Origin: Clostridioides sp. ES-S-0054-01
GTDB lineage: Bacteria; Bacillota; Clostridia; Peptostreptococcales; Peptostreptococcaceae
Direction of reading: 5' to 3'
Length of the DNA stretch: 64,000 nt
Assembly: GCA_021561035.1 (NCBI GenBank)
Contig: CP067346.1
Span: 1,705,001 to 1,769,000, forward strand
Shown here: positions 1 through 7,961 of the stretch, in pieces
How the letters are laid out: each line of letters begins with the position of its first letter
Position numbering within the stretch: position 1 is the first letter of the stretch
The notes under the pieces: model-generated
Databases searched by the model: none
Seen by the model: only the letters and a program-made list of their open reading frames with translations
What the model was told of the DNA's origin: nothing
Program-made: the position numbers and the translations under genes

Positions 1-159
1 ACAGGATGAGCAACTAGTACATCCTGGTATTGCTTCTTTACCTAAATACAATATTTCTGTTTCAATATCATGTTTACTCAATACTTTAGTAATCTCATTT
101 AGTGCTGTATAAGTACATCCATATTGGTTTGGGCTACCGTTTATCAATAAAACTTTCAT
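1..159 (-). CDS. NADPH-dependent FMN reductase / flavodoxin-fold protein (N-terminal part)
   Basis: Only the first 53 codons are inside the window; the gene runs off the left edge. The translation opens MKVLLINGSPNQYGCT, the beta-strand plus GSPN phosphate loop that binds FMN in the NADPH-dependent FMN reductase family, and later has a Cys-x-x-Cys-x-x-Cys-like stretch (PGCTSCSSC) common in iron-sulfur flavoproteins of anaerobes. The ATG is preceded by GGAGG at good spacing. It is divergent from the HxlR regulator at 426, which in this layout often controls the reductase. The exact substrate cannot be told from the fragment. Confidence 0.8.
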   Translation of the reverse strand, partial: MKVLLINGSPNQYGCTYTALNEITKVLSKHDIETEILYLGKEAIPGCTSCSSC

Positions 160-214
160 TATAAATTTCCTCCAATGAACTTTATTTAATAGATTTTCTA
201 AGATACATTATTTT

Positions 215-301
215 TTATAAAGCAGGATTTCCATGAATACCATCAATTTGTATACCAATATTTAATCTTGGAATCCTATTTAAAATAATTTTTTTACCTA
301 T
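215..301 (-). other. possible 28-residue ORF with AUA start
   Basis: A perfect AGGAGGT ribosome site (309-315) is followed after 7 bases by ATA at 301-299 and an open frame of 28 codons ending in TAA at 215-217. The peptide would read IGKKIILNRIPRLNIG and so on, ending GNPAL. No ATG, GTG or TTG lies at a useful distance. It sits just upstream of the flavin reductase on the same strand. It could be a small gene using AUA, a gene that lost its ATG, or a chance frame. No family is recognised. Confidence 0.3.
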
Positions 302-324
302 ATGACACACCTCCTATTATAAAA

Positions 325-353
325 TTGACTTTCAATTATTCTTACACTATAAT
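325..353 (+). promoter_or_regulatory. sigma-A type promoter of the HxlR gene
   Basis: TTGACT at 325-330 and TATAAT at 348-353 are separated by exactly 17 bases. Transcription would run into the HxlR gene at 426. No other near-consensus pair was noted in this divergent spacer. Confidence 0.75.
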
Positions 354-425
354 TTTATTATAAATTATTCTAAAAACAAGTACGCACATTTTTGTTCAAT
401 ACTAACCAAAAGGAGAGTGTAATAC

Positions 426-758
426 ATGGGTATAGATTGTATTTCAAATACAGATTTAAGTGAAACAGGATTTAGTTATACACTTTCACTGATTAGTGGC
501 AAGTATAAAATGATAATTCTCTACTGTCTTGTAGAGTTTGAAGTTGTCAGATATAATGCATTAAAGCGTTATATAAATACTATCTCCTATAAAACTTTGA
601 GTCTATCATTAAAAGAATTAGAAGCAGATAACTTGATTATTCGTACTGAATATCCTCAAATACCTCCTAAGGTAGAATATAGTTTATCAGAAAGGGGAAA
701 ATCTCTGATTCCAATTTTAGATGCAATGTGTGAGTGGGGAGAGAAGAATAGACCTTAA
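426..758 (+). CDS. HxlR-family transcriptional regulator
   Basis: The 110-residue protein is a single winged-helix domain of the HxlR class, the usual length for the family. Diagnostic parts are the dimer/wing segment SGKYKMIILYCL near residues 24-35, the recognition region with ISYKTLSLSLKELEADNLI (about 53-71), and the terminal wing VEYSLSERGKSLIPIL. Many HxlR proteins sense redox or electrophile stress through an N-terminal cysteine; here Cys5 (MGIDC) is present. AAGGAG precedes the ATG. It is divergent from the flavin reductase, which it probably regulates (inference from layout). Confidence 0.85.
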   Translation: MGIDCISNTDLSETGFSYTLSLISGKYKMIILYCLVEFEVVRYNALKRYINTISYKTLSLSLKELEADNLIIRTEYPQIPPKVEYSLSERGKSLIPILDAMCEWGEKNRP

Positions 759-781
759 CTTTATATCTGTATACCATAAAA

Positions 782-822
782 AGACTGTGAGTAAGATTGT
801 TTAAATAATCTACTCACAGTCT
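782..822 (-). terminator. terminator between HxlR gene and pcp operon
   Basis: A 12-bp perfect stem (AGACTGTGAGTA at 782-793 with TACTCACAGTCT at 811-822). On the minus strand it is followed by TTTTTAT, so it ends the pcp operon best; on the plus strand the tail is poorer. Confidence 0.7.
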
Positions 823-875
823 ATATTTAAATAAATAATTTTTATTTGTAATTTATAGAAATGCTCAAAAAATTA

Positions 876-1517
876 TTATGAAATTTCACCACCAATTTCT
901 TTTATATCTTCTTTGTATATGACACAAGCTTCTATAGCTAATTCTAAACCTTTGACTATTTCTTCTAAAGACATGAATGGTGTGTTCTTTTTGTCTATTA
1001 TTTGTGAAGTCATATATGGAATGTGTATAAATCCTCCCCTTAGGTTAGGATATTTTTTGTCTATCATATAAAGAATTCCATACATCACGTGATTACAGAC
1101 AAATGTACCTGCAGTGTTTGAAACACTAGCTGGAATTTTATTTTCATTCATATGTTTTACCATAGCTTTTATAGGTAATTTTGAAAAATATGCAGGTTCA
1201 CCATCTTCTTTTATAACAGTATCTATAACCTGATTGCCTTCATTATCTTTTATTCTAAAATCATCTACATTTATAGCAACTCTCTCAGGTGTAATGTCAA
1301 ATCTACCTCCAGCTTGTCCAACTGATATTACTATATCTGGATTGTGTTTTTGGATAGCTTTATCTATAGCTTCAACAGATTTTGTCATAACTGTTGGTAT
1401 GGTTATTTTTACGATTTCTGCACCATTTATATTATCACTTACCCTTTCAACTGCTTCTTGAGCTGGGTTTATTGGTTCTCCACCAAATGGGTCAAATCCT
1501 GTTAACAAAATTTTCAT
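876..1517 (-). CDS. pcp: pyrrolidone-carboxylate peptidase (pyroglutamyl peptidase I)
   Basis: A 213-residue cytosolic cysteine peptidase of family C15 that removes N-terminal 5-oxoproline (pyroglutamate) from peptides. The catalytic triad is visible: Glu78 in ITPERVAIN, Cys141 in AGTFVCNH, and His165 in GGFIHIP. The N-terminus [13 protein letters not shown] is the family signature, and the length matches (about 215). The start has AGGAGG upstream. It is the last gene of an operon with the DUF979 and DUF969 membrane proteins, 20 bases downstream of the former, which fits a pathway that handles 5-oxoproline. Confidence 0.96.
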   Translation of the reverse strand: MKILLTGFDPFGGEPINPAQEAVERVSDNINGAEIVKITIPTVMTKSVEAIDKAIQKHNPDIVISVGQAGGRFDITPERVAINVDDFRIKDNEGNQVIDTVIKEDGEPAYFSKLPIKAMVKHMNENKIPASVSNTAGTFVCNHVMYGILYMIDKKYPNLRGGFIHIPYMTSQIIDKKNTPFMSLEEIVKGLELAIEACVIYKEDIKEIGGEIS

Positions 1518-1537
1518 TATTTTACCTCCTAATTATA

Positions 1538-2470
1538 TTAAAATCCTAAAAAGTACATTACTAATATATGGGCTATAATTAACACCAAAGCAACTGGTGC
1601 TTGATATTTTATAACAATATAATCATTTTTACATTCTAGTAAGGCTGCTGGAACTATATTAAAATTAGCAGCCATTGGAGTAAGTAGAGTGCCACAATAT
1701 CCTGCTGTTAATGCTAATGCTCCAATTATAGCAGGATTTCCGCCTTGAGACAATACAAAAGGAATTCCAATTCCTGCCGTTATGACTGAAAATGCAGCAA
1801 ATGCATTTCCCATTATCATGGTAAATATAACCATTCCCAATACATAAGCTATAACACCAAATAATCTGTTATCAGCAGGGACTACTCCAGATATCATAGT
1901 TGAAATAACTTCACCCACTCCAGCTTGAGTAAACAAAGCACCTAATGCAACTAAAAGTTGTGGTAGCATACTAGCAGGTCCCATTTGTTGAAGTAATCTT
2001 GAACCATCTTGAACTGATGTGGCAGGTTTTGCTTTGGTTATTATAAGAGCTGATATTAATGCGATTACTGAACCTACACCTATTGCAAACTGTGAAGAAT
2101 TGTCAAAATTAGAAAGGCTCATAGCTACTACTACTGCAGCAAATGCTAATATTAAAGATGGTATAAATATTTTGTTTTTAAGTTTATCTGCATGTTCTTT
2201 TCCAAAATTCTCATCTGGTTCTTCATGCTTTGCAAATACAACTTGTTTAGAAAGTGTTAATAAGCTAGATAATATTAGTATTATTCCGATTATATTGGCT
2301 GGAATCAATCTACCCAATATGAATGGTAGTGATATAAGTATCCAAAATAATGATGTACCATATTTCTTATTGTTATTTATGGTAGTAAAAGACCTATATG
2401 CTATGACAATCATTAAAAATCCCATTAATGCGTAAAAGATTTCTAATGAAATGTTTATAAAATTTTGCAT
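1538..2470 (-). CDS. DUF979 family membrane protein (probable 5-oxoproline transporter, large subunit)
   Basis: A 310-residue integral membrane protein with about eight to ten hydrophobic segments and a conserved stretch with TAGYCGTLLTPMAANFN near the C-terminus, typical of DUF979. DUF979 and DUF969 are nearly always paired and often sit beside pcp. Genome-wide fitness work has linked this pair to 5-oxoproline use, and I recall them being called large and small transporter subunits; I cannot check that here. The start follows AGGAGGAATAAAA. It lies between the DUF969 gene and pcp in one operon. Confidence 0.85.
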   Translation of the reverse strand: MQNFINISLEIFYALMGFLMIVIAYRSFTTINNNKKYGTSLFWILISLPFILGRLIPANIIGIILILSSLLTLSKQVVFAKHEEPDENFGKEHADKLKNKIFIPSLILAFAAVVVAMSLSNFDNSSQFAIGVGSVIALISALIITKAKPATSVQDGSRLLQQMGPASMLPQLLVALGALFTQAGVGEVISTMISGVVPADNRLFGVIAYVLGMVIFTMIMGNAFAAFSVITAGIGIPFVLSQGGNPAIIGALALTAGYCGTLLTPMAANFNIVPAALLECKNDYIVIKYQAPVALVLIIAHILVMYFLGF

Positions 2471-2491
2471 TTTTATTCCTCCTAAATAAAT

Positions 2492-3157
2492 CTATTTTTT
2501 ATGACTCTTATTTAATTTTTTATCATATAAGGTAAACTGGATTGTAGCTACTACAAGTGCTATTACTGCCATAATAGTGTTAGCTTTTACAATATTAAGA
2601 CCAGTTACATTGTAGCCAAATTGAGTCAGAGTAGAAGCTATAAGCAATACTCCACTACTACCTGCAAATAGGTTTTGTCCATAAAAGTTTCCATAATTTT
2701 CTGATGCAGCAGATAATGCTTTTATAGTTTCTTCATCAGATTCTTTTAGTTCGTCACTGTTACTTAAACCAGCGGCTTGAGCCATAGGATTAACAAGTGG
2801 TCTTACAAACTGAGGATGACCACTCATTCTAATTGATAAAGCACCAGCTATTTGTCTAGCTATCATGTATATAGTAAGTACTTTTCCTGTTGTGAGTCTC
2901 TTTAATTTTTCTATTAGAGAAACAGCTCTTTGTTTCAATCCATATCTTTCTAATATACCGATTACTGGCAATGTCAATATGAATAATGATACACCTCTGT
3001 TTGAGACAAAAGAGTCTCCTAATATTGTAAAAATTTGATTAAAATCTAACCCTGCAACAATTCCTGTTGCTATTCCTGCTAATAATACAGTAAATAATGT
3101 GTCGGTTTTAAGTATGAAGCCAATTACGACTATCAATATACCAATTAGTTTTATCAT
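2492..3157 (-). CDS. DUF969 family membrane protein (probable 5-oxoproline transporter, small subunit)
   Basis: A 221-residue membrane protein with about five hydrophobic segments. The region GVSLFILTLPVIGILERYGLKQRA and the following RMSGHPQFVRPLVNPMAQAAG (about residues 55-75 and 110-130) are typical of DUF969. It is the first gene of the operon with DUF979 and pcp; gaps are about 20 bases. The partner pattern suggests a two-part permease for 5-oxoproline, with Pcp releasing the same compound from peptides. The function is inference from context and recalled family literature. Confidence 0.82.
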   Translation of the reverse strand: MIKLIGILIVVIGFILKTDTLFTVLLAGIATGIVAGLDFNQIFTILGDSFVSNRGVSLFILTLPVIGILERYGLKQRAVSLIEKLKRLTTGKVLTIYMIARQIAGALSIRMSGHPQFVRPLVNPMAQAAGLSNSDELKESDEETIKALSAASENYGNFYGQNLFAGSSGVLLIASTLTQFGYNVTGLNIVKANTIMAVIALVVATIQFTLYDKKLNKSHKK

Positions 3158-3435
3158 AAATTATTCTCCTTCCATTTCTCTATATTTTTAACTTAAATTC
3201 ACTCAATAGATAAAATTAAACTCTTTTTATAGTATTTGCGTTAATAGGACTATTATTATAAAATTTAAGAAAATTAGAGAAGATATTTTTAAATATCAAA
3301 ATAAATAAAAGTTAAGCAAATGAATTTAGATAAGAATGATTATATTTTAAACTAATATGAATTGATTTTATAAGTACATAATTTAAATGCTAAGGTATAT
3401 TTGAAATAGTAGTTTTAAATTAGATATTAGATTAT

Positions 3436-3480
3436 AAAAAGCCGTAATCAGACTTGAGTTGATTACAGCTTTTTCATTAT
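3436..3480 (-). terminator. terminator of flavodoxin/TetR operon
   Basis: Stem 3436-3450 pairs with 3460-3474 (15 bp, one mismatch, 9-base loop). Read on the minus strand it ends GGCTTTTTATAAT. It lies about 140 bases downstream of the flavodoxin stop codon. The rest of 3158-3618 is AT-rich and holds the DUF969 promoter; no gene was seen there. Confidence 0.75.
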
Positions 3481-3618
3481 AAATTAATAAAATGTATGCT
3501 AATGAATTAGTTTGTATTTTGTTAAAAGTAATAAAACTTTAATAAATATTAAAGACTATTTTTGATAATATTACTCAGAAAATAAAAAGCGTTTATTATA
3601 AAAATAAGTAATTTTATT

Positions 3619-4095
3619 TTAGTTATTAAAATTTATTAAAAAATCGTCTATTTTATCCTGTGATATTCTAAAGTTATCATAATTACCTTTTGTAACAGAT
3701 TTCATGATAAGTTTATCTAGAAAGTTCATTTTTTCTAATCGAGCTTCGCCACCAAAAATCCCAATCGCATTTGCACTCTCTAACAAAGATGATGGAAAAT
3801 TTGATTTTAAATATTTATCTGATTGTTCAGAAAAGCCACAACAAATGAAGATACCAACTTGTTTTTTGTTTAATAATTCTATATTATCGTTACATAGTAC
3901 ACGGATTTTTTTTGAAACTAAACCAGCATATATGGAACTCCCAATAATAATTGCATCAAATTCTGATAATTCAATTTTAGTATTATTATCATTAATATCA
4001 ACAATAGTAACATTATCTGATAGTTTATTTTTTAGTATATTTGCACAGTCTTTTGTACAACCATATTTACTTGAATATATAATAATAGTATTCAT
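3619..4095 (-). CDS. flavodoxin-domain protein (HemG-like)
   Basis: A 158-residue protein with the flavodoxin fold. IIYSSKYGCTKDCA at residues 4-17 is the FMN phosphate loop (S/T-x-x-G-x-T), and DAIIIGSSIYAG (about 48-59) is the second flavin contact, as in the Flavodoxin_5 group that includes protoporphyrinogen dehydrogenase HemG. It is too short and divergent to assign HemG activity. It follows the FMN-binding membrane protein by two bases and shares the operon with a TetR regulator, which suggests an electron carrier for a flavin-based redox module. Confidence 0.82.
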   Translation of the reverse strand: MNTIIIYSSKYGCTKDCANILKNKLSDNVTIVDINDNNTKIELSEFDAIIIGSSIYAGLVSKKIRVLCNDNIELLNKKQVGIFICCGFSEQSDKYLKSNFPSSLLESANAIGIFGGEARLEKMNFLDKLIMKSVTKGNYDNFRISQDKIDDFLINFNN

Positions 4096-4097
4096 AT

Positions 4098-4511
4098 TTA
4101 TTCTCCTTTTCGTAAAGCATTTTCTACGGCTTTTCGTATAGTATCACTACTATAAGTTGCAGAGGTTATAGCATCTACCTCTAAAGATTGTTGCTTAATA
4201 ATATCTTTTATGATTTTTTCAGCAGGTTTACCTAAAAGAGTGTCGTGTTCTAGTATTCTAATATTTTGGATTCTAGCATCATTAACTTCAACAGATACAG
4301 TAGCTTTTACCAGTTTACTATCAGCACTTCCAGTATAAATACCGTCTTTCACATTGACAAGATTTATATTTTTAACTACTAACTTTTCTGGCTTTAAGTT
4401 GCTTGCAATTAAAATAATAATGCATATAAATACAAAACATAGAAGCATTGCTATTTTCAAAATTTTTGAAGATTTTTTCTTTTTACTATAAGTTTCATTA
4501 TGAGTTTTCAT
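4098..4511 (-). CDS. membrane-anchored FMN-binding domain protein
   Basis: A 137-residue protein with a lysine-rich N-terminus, one membrane segment (about residues 19-40) and an external FMN-binding domain. The motif DAITSATYSS (about 114-123) contains the SATxxS signature in which a threonine is flavinylated with FMN by ApbE-type transferases. It overlaps the end of the TetR gene by 14 bases and is followed at once by the flavodoxin. A trans-membrane or surface electron-transfer role is likely (inference). No ApbE gene is in the window. Confidence 0.85.
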   Translation of the reverse strand: MKTHNETYSKKKKSSKILKIAMLLCFVFICIIILIASNLKPEKLVVKNINLVNVKDGIYTGSADSKLVKATVSVEVNDARIQNIRILEHDTLLGKPAEKIIKDIIKQQSLEVDAITSATYSSDTIRKAVENALRKGE

Positions 4512-5115
4512 TGTAAAGTCCTCCCACCAAAATATCTAAGAAATTTTCTATAATTTGAGTAAAATTATGTAAAGAATACAACTGATTTTCAACAATACAT
4601 AAAACAAATCCTAATATTGCACTTATAAGCATCCATGAAGTTTTATCTATATTTTGTTTAAATATTCCTTGTTTAATCCCAGTGGAAAGAAGTTCATCAA
4701 GCATTTTTATACCATTATTACTAGGGGTACCATTTGTATTTTCAGATGCAAATAAAAAATTCATTTTACTATGCATAATAGCTTTTGACATCTCTGGTTC
4801 ACTAGAAAGAGTTTTTATAAAGTTAGTCATAATTTCTATGATTTGCTTATCTATTGGTAGAGATGAATAGTTATGCATAAGATTAATAGTATTGCTTTCT
4901 ATTTTGTTGTAAAGTTTATTGGTCATATCGCTGATAATCTCTGCTTTGTCTTTATAGTAAAGATAAATTGTAGTTGGAGAATAATCTATTTTTGTAGCAA
5001 TTTTTCTTATTGATAAATTTTCATATCCATGTTGATTAATAATTTCGATACTAGCATCCATAATTTTTTTCTTCATTTCTGCTTTTTCATTTTTACGTCT
5101 TTCTTTAATACTCAT
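4498..5115 (-). CDS. TetR/AcrR-family transcriptional regulator
   Basis: A 205-residue regulator. The N-terminal helix-turn-helix is clear: IMDASIEIINQHGYENLSI, then RKIATKIDYSPTTIYLYYKDKAEI, covering about residues 18-62. The C-terminal ligand domain is not assignable to a ligand. It is the first gene of the operon with the FMN-binding protein and flavodoxin, and an imperfect palindrome lies about 20 bases upstream of its start, so autorepression is likely. AAGGGGTGA precedes the ATG. Confidence 0.9.
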   Translation of the reverse strand: MSIKERRKNEKAEMKKKIMDASIEIINQHGYENLSIRKIATKIDYSPTTIYLYYKDKAEIISDMTNKLYNKIESNTINLMHNYSSLPIDKQIIEIMTNFIKTLSSEPEMSKAIMHSKMNFLFASENTNGTPSNNGIKMLDELLSTGIKQGIFKQNIDKTSWMLISAILGFVLCIVENQLYSLHNFTQIIENFLDILVGGLYNENS

Positions 5116-5132
5116 ATAATCACCCCTTTACT

Positions 5133-5161
5133 TAACAGTGTTAATTTAATTGACATTGTTA
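5133..5161 (-). promoter_or_regulatory. probable TetR operator
   Basis: TAACAGTGT (5133-5141) and ACATTGTTA (5153-5161) form an inverted repeat matching at 8 of 9 positions, with an 11-base centre. It sits 18-46 bases upstream of the TetR start, where an autoregulatory operator is expected. Apart from this, 5162-5464 is AT-rich spacer with no gene. Confidence 0.55.
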
Positions 5162-5464
5162 TTATATGCTTTAATTTTAATGTTGTCAATAAACTATTAT
5201 AATATAAGTTAATATATTTTTATAGATAATAAATTAAGGTTATTAATTGTAATATTTGAGATATTGTTGTATAATAATAATCGGTTTAAACGTGCCACAT
5301 TTTGCTAAAGTTAGTTCTTAGTCTTAAACAAACTTTAATAAAATACATCAAAATATGATAAATTCTTTTATACTATAAAATTTATTTTGTAGTTGTCAAA
5401 TCAGATGTTTAAAAATTTTTTGCTAATCTATAATAAAGAGCCGAAAACTATAATTTAACATCTG

Positions 5465-5501
5465 TACTTGTTCGAGAACTCCAAGTATAAAAAACTAAGG
5501 A
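5465..5501 (+). ncRNA. preQ1-I riboswitch aptamer
   Basis: ACTTG (5466-5470) pairs with CAAGT (5482-5486) as P1, the loop holds TTCGAGAACTC, and the A-rich tail ATAAAAAACTAAGGA (5487-5501) is the same as the tail I recall for the Bacillus subtilis queC aptamer. Downstream, CTAAGG (5495-5500) can also pair with CCTTAG near 5530, and CTCCT near 5574 can pair with AGGAG at 5592, so the expression platform may act on translation of queK. The genes that follow salvage queuine to preQ1, the ligand of this class. Confidence 0.85.
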
Positions 5502-5604
5502 ATTATATAGTGGCAGTATATAATTAATACCCTTAGACACACCTTTTTGAAAGTGGAAAAAAGATGTGTAGTTCTCCTCGACCACAAATCAAGGAGGATA
5601 AAAA

Positions 5605-6573
5605 ATGGAAAAGAGAAAAGTAATAATTGATTGTGACCCGGGAATTGATGATTCTTTGGCAATCCTTCTGGCTTTAAACTCACCAGAGCTAGAAGTACTT
5701 GGAATTACCACATGCTGTGGAAATGTTCCAGCAAATATAGGTGCAGAAAATGCACTAAAAACACTTCAAATGTGTTCTTCACTAGATATCCCAGTATATA
5801 TAGGAGAAGAAGCACCACTAAAAAGAAAACTTGTAACAGCTCAAGATACACATGGAGAAGATGGTATTGGAGAAAATTTTTATCAAAAGGTGATAGAAGC
5901 TAAGGCAAAAAATGGAGCAGTAGATTTTATAATAAATACTTTACATAATCATGAAAAAGTATCAATAATAGCACTTGCACCACTTACAAATATAGCTAAA
6001 GCACTTATGAAAGATAAAAAAGCATTTGAAAATCTCGATGAATTTGTATCTATGGGAGGGGCATTTAGAATTCATGGAAATTGCTCTCCAGTAGCAGAAT
6101 TTAACTATTGGGTAGACCCACATGGAGCAGATTATGTTTACAAGAATTTATCTAAAAAAATTCACATGGTATGTTTAGACGTAACTAGAAAAATTGTACT
6201 TACTCCTAATATTATTGAGTTTATAAATAGACTTGATAAAAAAATAGCAAAGTATATAACTGAAATAACTAGATTCTATATTGATTTTCATTGGGAACAG
6301 GAGGGAATAATTGGTTGTGTGATAAATGACCCTCTAGCAGTAGCATATTTTATAGATAGAAGTATATGTAAAGGGTTTGAATCATATGTAGAAATTGTGG
6401 AAGATGGAATAGCTATGGGTCAGTCTATAGTGGATTCTTTCGATTTCTATAAAAAAAATCCTAATGCAATTGTTCTAGATGAAGTTGATGAGAAGAAGTT
6501 TATGTACATGTTTCTAAAGAGGCTTTTTAAAGGTTATGAAGACACTATAGATTCTGTGGAAGGAGTGATATAG
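5605..6573 (+). CDS. queK: queuosine nucleosidase (IunH-type nucleoside hydrolase)
   Basis: A 322-residue member of the inosine-uridine nucleoside hydrolase family. IDCDPGIDDSLAI (residues 8-20) is the calcium-binding Asp cluster; GGAFRIHGN and a late NDPLAVAYF provide further active-site residues. In C. difficile the homologue next to an ECF S-component and a radical SAM enzyme was shown to be QueK, which cuts queuosine to queuine. The same three-gene order behind a preQ1 riboswitch supports that name over a general purine hydrolase. AAGGAGG precedes the ATG. Confidence 0.88.
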   Translation: MEKRKVIIDCDPGIDDSLAILLALNSPELEVLGITTCCGNVPANIGAENALKTLQMCSSLDIPVYIGEEAPLKRKLVTAQDTHGEDGIGENFYQKVIEAKAKNGAVDFIINTLHNHEKVSIIALAPLTNIAKALMKDKKAFENLDEFVSMGGAFRIHGNCSPVAEFNYWVDPHGADYVYKNLSKKIHMVCLDVTRKIVLTPNIIEFINRLDKKIAKYITEITRFYIDFHWEQEGIIGCVINDPLAVAYFIDRSICKGFESYVEIVEDGIAMGQSIVDSFDFYKKNPNAIVLDEVDEKKFMYMFLKRLFKGYEDTIDSVEGVI

Positions 6574-6574
6574 T

Positions 6575-7138
6575 GTGAAAAGAAAGATATGTGTAAAAAC
6601 TATTACACTTATAGCTTTTGGTATTTCTATAAATATAATAGGTGCTTTTATAGCTATGGGATTAAGATTACCTATATACTTAGACTCAATAGGAACTATA
6701 ATGATAGCCTCACTTTTAGGACCTAAATACGCTGTCATTACAGGTGTGTTTGGAAGTCTAATAAGTGGAATTACGTTTGATGTGTATTCTCTCTATTTTG
6801 CACCAGTTCAAATATCAACGGGATTACTTGCTGGAATAGCATTTAAAAAGAATTTTTTAAATGGTTTAAAAACTCCTTTAGGAGTGCTACTATTTGCTAT
6901 TCCAACATCTATAATAAGTTCAATAATTTCAGCTTTTTTGTTTGGAGGTATTACATCATCAGGTTCTTCTTACATAGTACAAATCTTGAAAGTATTAGGG
7001 TTAGGAGATGTTTTTAGTGTATTTGTAACCCAGGTATTTACTGACTATGCAGATAAATTGGTAGCAGTTGTTTTGGTGAATTTAGGATTAAATGCAGTTC
7101 CAAAAACTATAAAAGTGTCATTGACTGAGGGAAGATAG
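6575..7138 (+). CDS. qrtT: ECF transporter substrate-binding subunit for queuine-type precursors
   Basis: A 187-residue membrane protein with about six hydrophobic segments, the size and pattern of an ECF S-component. It starts with GTG one base after the queK stop, with AAGGAGTG 7 bases upstream. In the queuine salvage cluster of C. difficile this gene encodes the S-component that imports queuine, working with the shared ECF ATPases and T subunit encoded elsewhere. The substrate is assigned from gene order and the upstream preQ1 riboswitch, not from residues seen here. Confidence 0.85.
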   Translation: MKRKICVKTITLIAFGISINIIGAFIAMGLRLPIYLDSIGTIMIASLLGPKYAVITGVFGSLISGITFDVYSLYFAPVQISTGLLAGIAFKKNFLNGLKTPLGVLLFAIPTSIISSIISAFLFGGITSSGSSYIVQILKVLGLGDVFSVFVTQVFTDYADKLVAVVLVNLGLNAVPKTIKVSLTEGR

Positions 7139-7145
7139 GAGAAAA

Positions 7146-7835
7146 ATGGATAGATACAGTGAGATAACAAATAAAAATCGAAGAGAAATTGTTTTGCTTA
7201 AAGGATTTCCTTGTATATGGGGAAAGTGTTCTTTTTGCGATTATATAGATGATAATTCTGATTTAGAAGAAGAGATGAATAAATTAAATCTGGAGGTTTT
7301 AAAAAACATAACTGGAAAATATGGAGTTCTTGAGGTCATAAATTCCGGTAGTTGTTTTGAACTACCTAAGGATACTTTAGAAAAAATAAAATGTATTATA
7401 AAAGAAAAGAATATAAAAAAATTATTTTTAGAAAGTCATTGGTCTTATAAAAACAGGCTTAAAGAAATGAGAGAGTATTTTGAAATTCCCATAATATTTA
7501 AAATTGGAGTTGAAACCTTTGACAATGATTTTAGAAATAATATTTTAAATAAAAATGCAAAATTTAAGACTCCACAAGATGTAAAAGACTATTTTGATTC
7601 ACCTTGTATTATGGTTGGAATTAAAGGGCAAACAAAAGAGATGATAGATAAAGATATAGAGATTATCTTAAATACTTTTGAAAAAGCAACGGTGAATGTT
7701 TTTATAAATAATTCTTCTAGTATAAAAAGAGATGAAGAGTTAGTGAAATGGTTTATTAGTAAGTATAAATTTTTGGATGAAAATCCAAATATAGAAGTTT
7801 TATACAATAATACAGACTTTGGTGTAGGGGATTAG
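7146..7835 (+). CDS. queL: queuine lyase, radical SAM enzyme
   Basis: A 229-residue radical SAM protein. The cluster ligands are Cys23, Cys28 and Cys31 (CIWGKCSFC), a CX4CX2C spacing instead of the usual CX3CX2C. Later GVETFDNDFRNNIL and the INNSS strand fit the partial TIM barrel. QueL of C. difficile was described as a new radical SAM subgroup that converts queuine to preQ1 so it can enter tRNA. It ends the operon; 45 bases on is a strong terminator. Confidence 0.87.
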   Translation: MDRYSEITNKNRREIVLLKGFPCIWGKCSFCDYIDDNSDLEEEMNKLNLEVLKNITGKYGVLEVINSGSCFELPKDTLEKIKCIIKEKNIKKLFLESHWSYKNRLKEMREYFEIPIIFKIGVETFDNDFRNNILNKNAKFKTPQDVKDYFDSPCIMVGIKGQTKEMIDKDIEIILNTFEKATVNVFINNSSSIKRDEELVKWFISKYKFLDENPNIEVLYNNTDFGVGD

Positions 7836-7880
7836 CATTAATTTAGTTTAAATTTTAAATTAAAAAATTTAGTTTGTTTT

Positions 7881-7915
7881 AAAAAAAGCTTCTGATATTT
7901 AGAAGCTTTTTTTTT
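7881..7915 (+). terminator. terminator of queuine salvage operon
   Basis: AAAAAAAGCTTCT (7881-7893) pairs with AGAAGCTTTTTTT; the stem runs straight into a run of nine T. It lies just after queL and before the AlkD-like gene. Confidence 0.9.
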
Positions 7916-7961
7916 AGAGTATTATGTTACAATAAGAAAAAAGGAATTAAGGAGTAAATAA

